Assembly (NCBI RefSeq): GCF_017086405.1
Contig: NZ_CP070973.1
Location: forward strand, 4,682,739-4,746,738
Source: Mycobacterium gordonae
GTDB lineage: Bacteria; Actinomycetota; Actinomycetes; Mycobacteriales; Mycobacteriaceae
Direction of reading: 5' to 3'
DNA: 64,000 nucleotides
Shown here in pieces: positions 1 to 9,700 of the stretch (within the stretch, counting starts at the first letter, position 1; each line of letters opens with the position of its first letter). Below the pieces are notes generated by a model. It made no database searches. It had not been told where the DNA came from and saw only the letters and a list, made by a program, of their open reading frames with translations. Both the position numbers and the translations under genes were made by a program.

Positions 1-360
1 CGCGGTGAACTGGGTGCGGTACCACCAGTCGCGTTGATAGAGATCCGGTGGCACGTGATCGCGAAGATTCTTGCCCACATAGAGATCTCGGTAGACACCG
101 TTTTCCCGGAGTATCTCCAACACGGTGGCCGGCATTCGCCGGACCTGGTACCACGCGGCGGCGTCGTAGTCCGGCGACGACACGCTGTCACCGCCCACCG
201 AGATCGTCTGTGCCGGAGACAGCATCCAATTGTTTGACAGCTCAAGGTGTTCCGGTGCGGCGGCGAACGCGTCGGTGATTACTGGCGAACGCGCTGCGGC
301 GCATAAGGCAAGAGAGGTGAGCGCCAACAAGACGACGATCTTGACGGCGGCCTTCCGCAT
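1..360 (-). CDS. Glycoside hydrolase family 2 protein, N-terminal 120 residues (partial)
   Basis: The reading frame opens with ATG at 360 and stays open to the window edge, so only the N-terminus is present. Residues 1-25 form a cleavable signal-peptide-like stretch with two basic residues and a long hydrophobic core (VVLLALTSLALCAAA). It is followed by text typical of the sugar-binding domain of exo-beta-D-glucosaminidase or mannosylglycoprotein endo-beta-mannosidase enzymes: 'NWMLSPAQ', 'AAWYQVRRMPATVLEIL', 'GVYRDLYVGKNLRD' and 'DWWYRTQF'. In this family the domain precedes an Ig-like domain and a TIM barrel, which lie outside the window. The product is probably exported and acts on beta-linked amino sugars or mannosides. 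The family call is a motif judgement; the exact substrate is unknown. Confidence 0.75.
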   Translation of the reverse strand, partial: MRKAAVKIVVLLALTSLALCAAARSPVITDAFAAAPEHLELSNNWMLSPAQTISVGGDSVSSPDYDAAAWYQVRRMPATVLEILRENGVYRDLYVGKNLRDHVPPDLYQRDWWYRTQFTA

Positions 361-571
361 GCTTGTCTCGGCTCCTCGAATCCGGTGTTCGGCTCATCAT
401 GCCGTCGACCTTCTGCCGACGCCAACAGGGCGGTAATCGTGGCTGATTGGAGTCGACTGCGATGACCACCGCCGACGACCGGCCGGTCGCAGCCGCCGGG
501 CCTCATCCAGCACCACCAGAATCTTGCCGGGTCGGCGCGCATGTCGTCGCGCGGCCCCGTCCTGGGTGCGA

Positions 572-3327
572 CTATGCCTTCCCGTTGTTTCCGTTGTCGC
601 CGAGCAGCAGTCCACCGGCGCCGCCGGTGCCGGCTGTGCCGCCGGCTTTCCCGGCGTTGCCGCCGTTGCCGCCATCGCCGACGAGTAGGGCGTTGCCGCC
701 GTTACCGCCTTTGCCTGCGGTAGTGGCGCCGAATCCACCGGCACCACCGTCACCGCCGCTGCCGGTCACGCCGGATTTGCCGCCGGCGCCGCCGGCACCT
801 CCGGTGCCGTTGCCGTTGGCGTTGGCGCCGGACCCGCCAGCCCCACCGGCCCCGCCCGAGCCGACCAGGAGGCCGCCATTTCCGCCGGCGCCGCCGGCGC
901 CGCCCTGTTGGGTGGTGCTGCCGCCGGCGCCGCCGTGCCCCCCACTGCCGCCCGCACCGCCAGAACCGAATAGGAGGCTGGCGTTGCCGCCGGACCCACC
1001 GGCCCCACCGGTCAGGGTGCCTGTCCCGCCGCTGCCGCCGGCCCCGCCGGCGCCGAGGGACAGCGCGCCGGCGTTGCCCCCGACACCCCGGCTCCACCGG
1101 TGTTGCCGCCGGACCCACCCGCGCCCCCGGTGCCACCGGCGCCGAACAGACCGCCCGTGCCGCCGGCCCCGCCGCTGCCGGCCAGCCCGCCGGCACCGCC
1201 GGCGCCGCCGTCGCCGAACCCCAGCCCGTTTCCGCCGGCCCCGCCCGTGGCGCCGGGGCCGCCCGCCCCGCCGACTCCGCCATTGCTGAACAGGCCGCCG
1301 TTACCGCCGGCCCCGCCCACACCGGTGGCCCCGGGACCCGCACCGTGACCGCCCGTGCCGGCCGCGCCGGAGAGGAACCCGGCGTTGCCGCCGCGCCCGC
1401 CTGCCCCGCCCTTGCCGGCATTGATCGCCTGCCCACCGTCACCGCCGGTGCCGCCGGCGCCGTTGAGCAGGGCTGAGCCGCCGGCACCGCCCGCACCGCC
1501 GATACCGCCGGCGCCGTTGGCGATGCCGCCGGCGCCACCGGTACCGCCGTTGCCGAACAAGACCCCCCCGGCCCCGCCGGACCCGCCCGCGCCGCCGGCC
1601 CCGCCGGCGGCGGTGCTGGTCACGCCGTGCGCGCCGTTGCCGCCATTGCCGAACAGCCAACCGCCGTCCCCGCCGGCCGCTCCCGTTCCCGGAATTCCGT
1701 TGGCGCCGTTGCCGATCAGCGGACGCCCGGTCAGTGCCTGGACTGGCTGATTGACGATGTTGAGCGCATCTTGTTGTAAGACGTGCACCGGGTTGGTGCT
1801 CAGGGGTGCGTTGAAGCCGTCGGCGCCCAACAGCTGCCCGCTGATGCCGCCGACGCCGGCCTTGCCTGTGGTCACCCCGCCCGTTCCGCCGCTGCCGGCG
1901 TTGCCGCCGTTGCCGATCAGCACACCGTTGCCGCCGGCCCCACCGTTGCCGCCGGTCGTGACACCGGCTCCGCCGTTACCGCCGTTGCCGCCGTTGCCGA
2001 GCACCCCGGACCTGCCGCCGGCGCCGCCGATCCCGCCGGTGGTGACGGCAGCTCCGCCGCTGCCCCCGGTACCGCCGGAGCCGATCAACTGACCGGCATT
2101 GCCGCCCACTCCGCCAGTGCCCCCAGTGGTGCGCCCCAAGCCGCCGGCGCCCCCGGCGCCGCCGTTTCCGGTGAGCAGGCCGGCATTGCCGCCGGCACCG
2201 CCCGCGCCGCCGGCCGTCTGGCCGTTGTTGAGTCCTTCTCCGCCGGCACCACCGGCGCCGCCATCGCCGAAGCCGAGCGTGCCGGCGTTGCCGCCCGCCC
2301 CACCTGCCCCGCCGGTGCTGCCCAGGCTCGAACCGCCGCTGCCGCCGGTGCCCCCGGCGCCGAACATCCCGCCGGCGCCGCCGGCGCCGCCGGCCCCACC
2401 GGCCGTGCCGGCAGTGGTGGACGTGCCGGTTCCGCCGGCCCCACCCGTACCGCCGGTGCCGAACATTCCCCCGTCGCCGCCGGCGCCGCCGGCCCCGCCC
2501 GAGGCGCCGGCCCCGCCCGATCCACCGACTCCGCCGTCGGCGAACAGCCCGCCGGCCCCCCCGGTTCCACCGGCGCCGCCAGGGGCGGTTCCGAAGGTGA
2601 ATCCGCCCGCGCCGCCAGTCCCCGCGGCCCCGAAGAGCAGACCGGCGTTGCCGCCAAGCCCACCGGCCCCACCGCCCGCGCCCGCGGCGTCAGTGGACGA
2701 ACCGCCAACACCACCGACCCCACCGGAACCGACAAGCATGGCGTTGCCGCCCGCCCCGGCCGCCCCCCCAGCCTTGCCGGCCGTTGTCGCGGTACCGCCG
2801 GCCCCACCGGCACCGCCACTACCGAACAGACCCGAGGCCCCGCCGGCACCGCCCTTGCCACCGTCCGCTCCCGCCGTTGAGGTTCCGGACCCACCCGCCC
2901 CGCCATTGCCGATCAACCATCCACCGGCGCCACCGTTCTGGCCCGTCCCAGGAGCGCCGTTGGCGCCGTTGCCGATCAGCGGACGCCCGGTCTGTGCCAC
3001 AAATTGCGCGTTAACCACGTCGAGCAGGCTTTGCAAAGGCTGCGCCGCAGCGGATTCGGCCATCGCATAGGAGCCCGCACTGCCGGTCAAAGCCTGCACG
3101 AACTGCTGCTGAAACGCCGTCGCCTGCGCGCTCGCGCTCTGATAGCCCTGGCCGAACGCCCCGAACAGTTCCGCGATGGCGACCGACACCTCATCCCCGG
3201 CCGCGGCCAGCAGACCCGTCGTACGGGCTGCCGCAGCGGCGTTCGCAAAGTGAAGCGCGGACTCTATTCCGGCCAGATCTGTTGCTGCCGTGTTCATCAA
3301 CTCCGGTAGCGCGATTACAAAGGACAT
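572..3327 (-). CDS. PE_PGRS family protein, interrupted by a frameshift near 1086-1090
   Basis: The ATG at 3327 has GGAAGGGTG just upstream and starts a PE domain (MSFVIALPELMNTAATDLAG), preferred over an in-frame start 38 codons earlier. Residues 1-100 are the PE helices. Then comes the GRPLIGNGANG linker and Gly-Gly-X/Asn-rich PGRS repeats, typical of proteins exported by ESX-5 and held at the outer cell surface. The first frame ends in non-PGRS residues with a stop at 1012. Shifting frame at the run of four C on the plus strand at 1086-1089 restores clean PGRS text that ends in GDNGNNGKA at 572. One base seems to be missing, so this is a recent pseudogene or a sequencing error. A second copy of the GRPLIGNG linker lies in mid-protein (about 1700-1740), suggesting internal duplication. 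Restored length is about 918 residues. Confidence 0.85.
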
Positions 3328-4459
3328 TTCGGCACCCTTCCTATGGGTCAGGACCAAGAGGTCGTGACGAGTGGTTCGATCGCCAAACCGCGGCCTGTCT
3401 GGTGAGCTATGAAAGATCGGGCTGGCGGCAATGGGCGACAACGGGCCGCCTCAACCGCCGTCGTTAAGCGGTTCAGCCCACTTGTCGTGTGTGGTGGTAT
3501 TCCGTTGTTTCCGTGAAGATTTGAGCGCACCGACGACGCTGCATCCGGATGCGCCCCGCCGGCTGCGCAGTTCCTCGGCTGGGACGATGCGGCTGATGCC
3601 CTGCCCGCGTGTCACGATGCCGGTCACCATGCATCGACGCTACGGGGCGCGTTGCCGGCCCGTCATGACCACAACTAGGCATCTTTCCGCCATTGGCGAT
3701 AGTCAGATCTGACTAACCAGCCGTCGACCATATGTTCGTGGGCCACGACCAGCGGCACGGCTGAGGTCGGTCGTCGCATCGAGTCCACCGCGGCACGATT
3801 CGAGCAGCAAGAAGGCGTGGACATGAGCTCGTCCAGCGCGCCGATTGTCGGATAACTTCCCATGGGCCGATTGTTCGCCGGGGCGCGTGTTGGATCATGG
3901 GGCAGATGCCTCAACTTCGGGCGGGGCAACTAACGGCCGACGAGACGAGAACTGTTGTCCGCCAGGTAGATGGCGGCCATGACGGGCCACGTGGTCGGAC
4001 ACTGGCGCGGCCAGAACTACTGCCCGGAGCAGCGGCGGCACCAGAGTCATCCGGCAGCCAAAACCGAAGCCCGATAAGGCGGCAGCGACTCACCCTCGGA
4101 TACCGGGTGCGCCGGCGCCAACGCCTCGTGACATCGGAACCCGTCGCGCGCCACGCTTTCATTGAATACGCTGTGGCACAGGCGAATCAGTCGGGCTTCA
4201 TGGCCACACGGCGGCAGCGGCCGAGCGGTCGGCTGGGAGAACGCGCGTGGCGTCTCAGGTCGAAGGATGCGCGGCTGATCATGCCTCGTCCCCTATGATC
4301 GAACAGGCTTGTGGGATAAGGCCGAAGGCCGGGCGAGCGACGACGTCAGAACCCGGGTTGGCCAACAGCTCGCCCACGAGCAAACCCCAGTGTGACGCCG
4401 GCGCGCCCGAACGACTGCACCCCGACACCGCAACATCGGCGGCGCTAGCACGCTTGACG
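3328..4459. other. Intergenic region without a convincing gene
   Basis: About 1.1 kb separates two same-strand PE_PGRS genes. Short frames exist on both strands (for example plus 3897-4298 and minus 3675-3929), but their translations are Arg/Pro-rich or contain no motif I recognise, and none has a good ribosome binding site. I read it as promoter region for the gene starting at 3327 plus decayed sequence. Confidence 0.5.
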
Positions 4460-6394
4460 TTAGTAAAGGGTGAATGACAGCTGAGTCGGCGGCTGCGGGT
4501 TGTTGAGGATCAGCACAGAGCTCTGGTTGTTCACGTCATCGAACGGGAAACCGTAGGCGAAGTTGAACATGCTGTTGGCGTGGAAGAACTGTGCCCAATT
4601 GTTCCACCGCCCTGCGGCCGGATAGTAGGCGGCGACAGTGCTCCACTGATCCGGCGACATCGCCACACCGCGGTTGAACGCCGCGTTGAGCTCGGCGAGG
4701 AACGCCCCCTGTTCGTGGGTGCCGACGAATGGGCCGTTGGACGCGAAAACCTGCGCCGTCGTGGGCTTCACCATCGTGTACGTCGAGGCGGCTTTCCCGT
4801 CCGGGGTGACGGTGTAGTGGAACAGGCCGCTGCCGTCGATGTTTCCCGTCACCGTGTAGCCGGGACCGTCGTAAAAGAACTGGTTGGTTTCATAATTCGA
4901 CCAGAAGTCGTTGATCGGTTGATCGAGCCAGGTGGCCAGGCCGCCGGGGGTGGCACTGCGCGGGGCCAAGATCCGCAGCGGATCGCCGTTGCCGTCGTTG
5001 AGGACCAGGGCCTGGAATTCAGTCGGGACCGAGGCCACGTACTGCTGGAACACCTGGTCCCGCGACAGCGTGATGCCGCGCGTCCCGTCAAACCCGGTGG
5101 AGTCCTGCCCCAGCGTAAATGTGAACGGCAACCCGAACTGGTCCACCTGCGTGGTGTTACCCCCGAAGGCGACTGCGCCGTACTTGTACGTCATTTCGTA
5201 CCAGTCGTAGACCGTGTTGTAGTTCGGATCGGCGGGATTGGCTGGGTCAAGACCCGCCCAGCCCGAATTGTCGGCGGCTATACCGATATAGAGCGGGTTC
5301 TTCATCGACACAAACATCCGGCCGCCCTGAAATTCCGACGGTATGGCGAGGCTGCCTGTCTGGTCGAGGGTGAACGACATGTTCGCGTAATTCACGCCGT
5401 TGTACGTGAGATGACCAGGAGCATTGGCCGCGCTGGAATCGATGTGGTGGGCCATGCCGTTCTGGTCGACCCACGACCACTGGCCGGGTGTCGTCTGGCC
5501 GAGCAGGGTCAGGTAAATCTCGCTGTTGCTCAAACCCGTGTTGTTGATGAAAGGGCCAACGCGAAATCCGCCGGGAAGGCCGTTGGCGCCGTTGAGGCCC
5601 GCCTGACCGGGGCTCCCCAGAAATCCGCCCGCTCCTCCGGCGCCGCCGAGGCCGCCGGTCCCCCCCGCACCCCCGGCACCGAAGTTGCCTGCCGCATCGG
5701 CTGGGCCTCCGATCCCACCAGTGCCGCCGACTCCACCGGCGCCGCCGGTGCCACCGGTACCGAACAACAGCCCACCGTGACCGCCGATTCCGCCCGCCCC
5801 ACCAGGGCCGCCGGGGCCGCCCGGCTGCCCCGCAGCGCTGTTCGTGGTGCCGGTGGCGCCCACTCCGCCGGCGCCACCAGTGCCGCCACGACCGAACAAG
5901 CCTGCCGCACCCCCGGCACCCCCGGATTGCCCGGCCGCTCCCGAGCCGCCGTCGCCTCCGTTGCCCCACAGGAGTCCACCAGGCCCGCCGGCCTGACCGG
6001 TGCCCGGGGCTCCGTTGCGCCCGTTGCCGATCAGCGGGCGCCCCAGTAAGGCGTTGAAGGGCGCATTGATCACGTCCAGGATGGTCTGCTCTATGGTCTG
6101 CAACGACATCGCACTGGCAGCCTCGGCGGAGGCATAGGCGCCGGCCCCCGAATTGAGGGCTTGCACGAACCGCTGCTGGAACGTCTCGATTTCCGCACTG
6201 ATCGCCTGGTAGGTCTGCCCGTGCTCGCCCAGTAGCGCCGCAATCCCCGCCGAGACCTCATCGGCGCCCGCGGCCAGTAGCGTCGTGGTCGAACCCGCAG
6301 CAGCCGCATTGGCTTTGGTGACCGACGAGCCGATCACCACCAGATCTGAAGCCGCCGTGACCACCATCTCTGGCACCGCAGTGACGAACGCCAT
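4460..6394 (-). CDS. PE_PGRS protein with C-terminal GH64-type beta-1,3-glucanase-like domain
   Basis: The ATG at 6394 follows a strong GGAGGTG and begins the PE domain (MAFVTAVPEMVVTAASDLVV); the longer in-frame start at 6451 lacks this support. Residues 1-100 are PE, then the GRPLIGNGRNGAPGTG linker, then a short PGRS to about residue 270. Residues about 273-644 are not repetitive and resemble family 64 glycoside hydrolases (laminaripentaose-producing beta-1,3-glucanases). They contain an acidic segment 'DWYEMTYKYGAVAFGG' followed by 'NTTQVDQFGLPFTFTL', and 'NGFPF'-like aromatic motifs near the C-terminus. By family knowledge the catalytic pair is a Glu and a nearby Asp, and E400 and D418 are the natural candidates. 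The protein would be an ESX-5-exported surface enzyme acting on beta-1,3-glucan or a similar ligand. It is 644 residues long and intact. Confidence 0.85.
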   Translation of the reverse strand: MAFVTAVPEMVVTAASDLVVIGSSVTKANAAAAGSTTTLLAAGADEVSAGIAALLGEHGQTYQAISAEIETFQQRFVQALNSGAGAYASAEAASAMSLQTIEQTILDVINAPFNALLGRPLIGNGRNGAPGTGQAGGPGGLLWGNGGDGGSGAAGQSGGAGGAAGLFGRGGTGGAGGVGATGTTNSAAGQPGGPGGPGGAGGIGGHGGLLFGTGGTGGAGGVGGTGGIGGPADAAGNFGAGGAGGTGGLGGAGGAGGFLGSPGQAGLNGANGLPGGFRVGPFINNTGLSNSEIYLTLLGQTTPGQWSWVDQNGMAHHIDSSAANAPGHLTYNGVNYANMSFTLDQTGSLAIPSEFQGGRMFVSMKNPLYIGIAADNSGWAGLDPANPADPNYNTVYDWYEMTYKYGAVAFGGNTTQVDQFGLPFTFTLGQDSTGFDGTRGITLSRDQVFQQYVASVPTEFQALVLNDGNGDPLRILAPRSATPGGLATWLDQPINDFWSNYETNQFFYDGPGYTVTGNIDGSGLFHYTVTPDGKAASTYTMVKPTTAQVFASNGPFVGTHEQGAFLAELNAAFNRGVAMSPDQWSTVAAYYPAAGRWNNWAQFFHANSMFNFAYGFPFDDVNNQSSVLILNNPQPPTQLSFTLY

Positions 6395-6746
6395 TCCGCA
6401 CCTCCAGTAATCCAATTCGACGCCGAATCCTCGACAGAGGATTACCGGCAAATTGCCTGAAGGTCAACAGCGGCGAACACATTGCGACTGATGCGTGACG
6501 GCTCCCGCCCGACGAAGTCTCGCCGGTTGTTAATGGACCGAGGTCGTTGAGAGAAGTCGCCATTATTGTCTAACAGTGAGAGGAAAAGCCGATTACTCTC
6601 ACGCGTGGTAGAGACTGCACCGGCTCGCGCTGTCACCGATGAGCGCGTTGGAGATCAACACAACGCCGCTAACCGCACACGCCTGACTCGTTCTTATCTG
6701 GACGTGGACGCGGCAACCCAGCAAGGGCCAACGGCTCGAGCTCGAG
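6395..6746. other. Intergenic region between PE_PGRS and PPE-MPTR genes
   Basis: No convincing gene. The stretch just upstream of the minus-strand start at 6394 is less GC-rich and is the likely promoter of the PE_PGRS gene. The right end holds a short alternating GCTCGAG repeat immediately after the PPE stop codon. Confidence 0.5.
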
Positions 6747-9700
6747 CTAGGGCCCGACGAAGTTATTGAGCAGGCCGGACAGTTGGGCGCCGAAGTTACC
6801 GACGCCGGAGACGAAAGCCTGCGTGGCGAGGTTCAGTGAACTGGTGTTGAACACGCCGGACACAGTGTTGCCCAGGTTTGCCCAGCCCGACGCGAGCGTG
6901 CCGAAGTTCTGGATGCCCGATATGTCGGTGCCACCGGCGTTGAACAGGCCCGATGTCTGGACGAAGCGGTTCGCAAAGCCGGACACGGCCCCAGTGGCGG
7001 AGTTGAAGAAGCCGGATGCGCCACTGCCGGAGTTGAAGAAGCCCGACGAAGGGGTCGCACCCGTGTTGAAGAAGCCCGGGCCGGCCTGATAGCCGAAGCC
7101 GAAGCTGAAGGGCCCCAGCGCACCGTTGCCGAGGATATTCGTGACATTGGTGAACACGAAATCGATCGGGGTTTGGGGTTGAACGGTGTTCAGGTTGAAG
7201 GTCACAGGCCCAATGTTGCTGTCGGAGTCCGTGATCCGGATGCCAAATATCGTCTCGGCTTGGATATGTATCGGGATCGAATAGGTGAATGCGCCCGCGG
7301 TAACGGAGTCGATGACGCCCGTGATCGGAATCTGGATGTTGAGCGGCACCTCGTAGTGGTACGGAATTGCCGGGAGAGTGTAGGTGTAGTTGAAGCCGAA
7401 GAGGCCTTGGTAGTCGCCCCTCCAGAGGAAGCCGTTACTGTAGCTGCCCGAAATGAAGGCGCCCGTGTCGACATTTCCGGAGTTGGCGATACCTGTGTTG
7501 GAGTTGCCGGTGTTGAGCCAGCCGGTGTTGTAGTCGCCGGCATTGAAGTCGCCGGTGTTGTAGTCGCCCGGGTTGAAGCTGCCGGTGTTGGTGTGGCCGA
7601 CGTTGTAGAAGCCGGTGTTGTAGTTGCCCGCGTTGCCGATACCGGTATTGACCAACCCGGAGTTGAAAAGGCCCGTATTGGTGCTGCCGGTGTTGGCAAT
7701 GCCGGTGTTGAAGGTGCCGGAGTTGCCGATCCCCCAGTTGCCGGTGCCGGAGTTGAAGAACCCGACGTTGCCGGTGCCCGAGTTGAACAGACCAATGTTG
7801 CCGCTGCCCGAGTTCAGCCCACCGAAGCCGAATGCGGAGTTGCCGGTGAGTCCGAAGCCGATGTTGCCGTTGCCGGTATTTCCGAAGCCGATGTTGCCGT
7901 TGCCGGTGTTGCCGAAACCGATGTTGAAGCTGCCGGTGTTGCCGAAGCCGAAGTTCTGCAGGGCCGCCGTCAGCGCCGGACCCGAGTTTCCGAAGCCGAT
8001 GTTGCCGCTGCCGATGTTGCCGCTGCCGACGTTACCGCTGCCGAAATTGCCGCCGCCGAAGTTTTGTCCGCCGATGTTGCCATTACCCAGGTTGTAGCTG
8101 CCGAGGTTGCCGCTACCGAAGTTGAAGTCGCCGATGTTCGCGTTGCCGATGTTCAGCGAACCGAGATTGCCCAAGCCGACGCTGAAAGTGGTCTTTCCGG
8201 TGGCGCCATTTTGGAACAACCCGGCCAAGTCGGCGCCGACGTTGCTGAAGCCCGAGAGATATGCCGGCACGTTCATCGGGCCCAGTCCGGTATTGAAGGC
8301 ACCCGAGATGCTGTTGCCGAGGTTGGCTATCCCGGATTGCAGCGATCCATAGTTCTGAATTCCCGAGTTTCCAAGCAATCCGGTCGCGTAGTTCAGCAAG
8401 CCCGAGCTGCCGCCGCCGAAGTTGCCGAAACCCGAGATGCTGCCGATTCCGGAGTTGAAGAACCCAGACGATGGGGTCGTGGTGAAGTTGAAGAAGCCCG
8501 GTGATGCGGGGATGTCGATGATCGGGATTCTGACGGGCCCCACGCCCGCGTTGCCCAGGATGGCAAGGACAGTCGAACCATCAAGGGCGCCGATGTTGAA
8601 CGACACCGTGTTGACCGGGGGTTGGCTGCCAAAGTCAACGGTGATGGGTGTCGTGGCGGGGGCGTTGGCGGGCCCGCCGTGGACGCTGATGTTGCCGATG
8701 GTGATGTTGAATATCGCGGCGTCGATGCCAATGACTTCGGCAGTGCCGTTGATGTAGATCTGAGGGATGTTGATGGCCGACATCGACACGCTGGTGATGG
8801 TGGCGGTGACCGGGATATTGATCGGTGCACGAACGTCGAACTTGATGGGAATTTCGTCGACCGTGATGGAGTAACCGCCGGTGAGTACGCCCCGGTAGTC
8901 GCCCCGCCACAACAGGCCGTTGTTGTAACTGCCGGGGTTGAAGAGGCCGGTGTCGACGTCGCCCGAATTGCCCAGGCCGGTGTTGTAGTCGCCGATGTTG
9001 AACCAACCGGTGTTGTAGCTGCCCGGGTTGAAGCCGCCGGTGTTGGTGTGGCCGATGTTGTAGCTGCCGGTGTTGTAACTGCCCGCGTTGGCGATGCCGG
9101 TGTTGACCAACCCGGTGTTGAACAAGCCGGTGTTGGTACTACCGGTGTTGCCGATACCGGTGTTGAAGCTGCCGGAGTTGCCGATACCGAAGTTTCCGGT
9201 ACCCGAATTGAAGAAGCCGACGTTGTTGGTGCCCGAGTTGAACAGCCCGATGTTGCCGCTACCGGAGTTCAAGCCACCGAAGCCCTGCAAGTTGTTGCCG
9301 CTGAGCCCGATGCCGATATTGCCGTTACCGGTGTTACCGAAGCCGATATTGCCGTCACCGAAGTTGCCGAATCCGAAGTTGTTGCTGCCGGTGTTGCCGA
9401 ACCCAATGTTGTTCAGCGCCGCCGTCAATCCCGGGCCGCTGTTGCCGAAACCGATGTTGAAGCTGCCGATGTTCCCGCTGCCGACGTTCTGGCTGCCGAC
9501 GTTGCCGCTGCCGACGTTGTAGCCGCCGAGGTTTCCGTTGCCCAGGTTGAAATCGCCGATGTTGCCGCCGCCCAGGCTGAATTGACCGATGTCGCCCAGA
9601 CCGAAATTCCAGGTCGACCCGGTCGGGCCGTTGCGGAACAGGCCAGCGAGGTCTGCGCCGTGGTTGGACAGCCCCGACAGGCTGGCCGGTGTCGTGAACA

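Noticed and set aside
447..1289. Long plus-strand Pro/Ala-rich frames opposite the PE_PGRS genes, here and elsewhere in 447-3070 and on the minus strand of 17109-25565
   Set aside because: They are complements of Gly-rich PGRS codons (GGC gives GCC, CCG); repetitive, with no ribosome binding site.
3675..3929. Minus-strand frame with 'LVVAHEHMVDGWLVRSD'
   Set aside because: Protein-like for a short span but no family recognised, no ribosome binding site, and low-complexity flanks.
4580..6049. 489-codon plus-strand frame opposite the GH64-bearing PE_PGRS
   Set aside because: Mirror of a real gene on the other strand; no recognised domain or ribosome binding site.
6735..6752. Alternating GCTCGAG sequence after the PPE stop as a terminator
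   Set aside because: Short palindrome without a T-run; no support for termination.
7173..8504. Long plus-strand Val/Ala/Asp-rich frames opposite the PPE-MPTR gene
   Set aside because: Translations are the reverse-complement pattern of the NxGxGN repeat with the same period; no independent motif or start signal.
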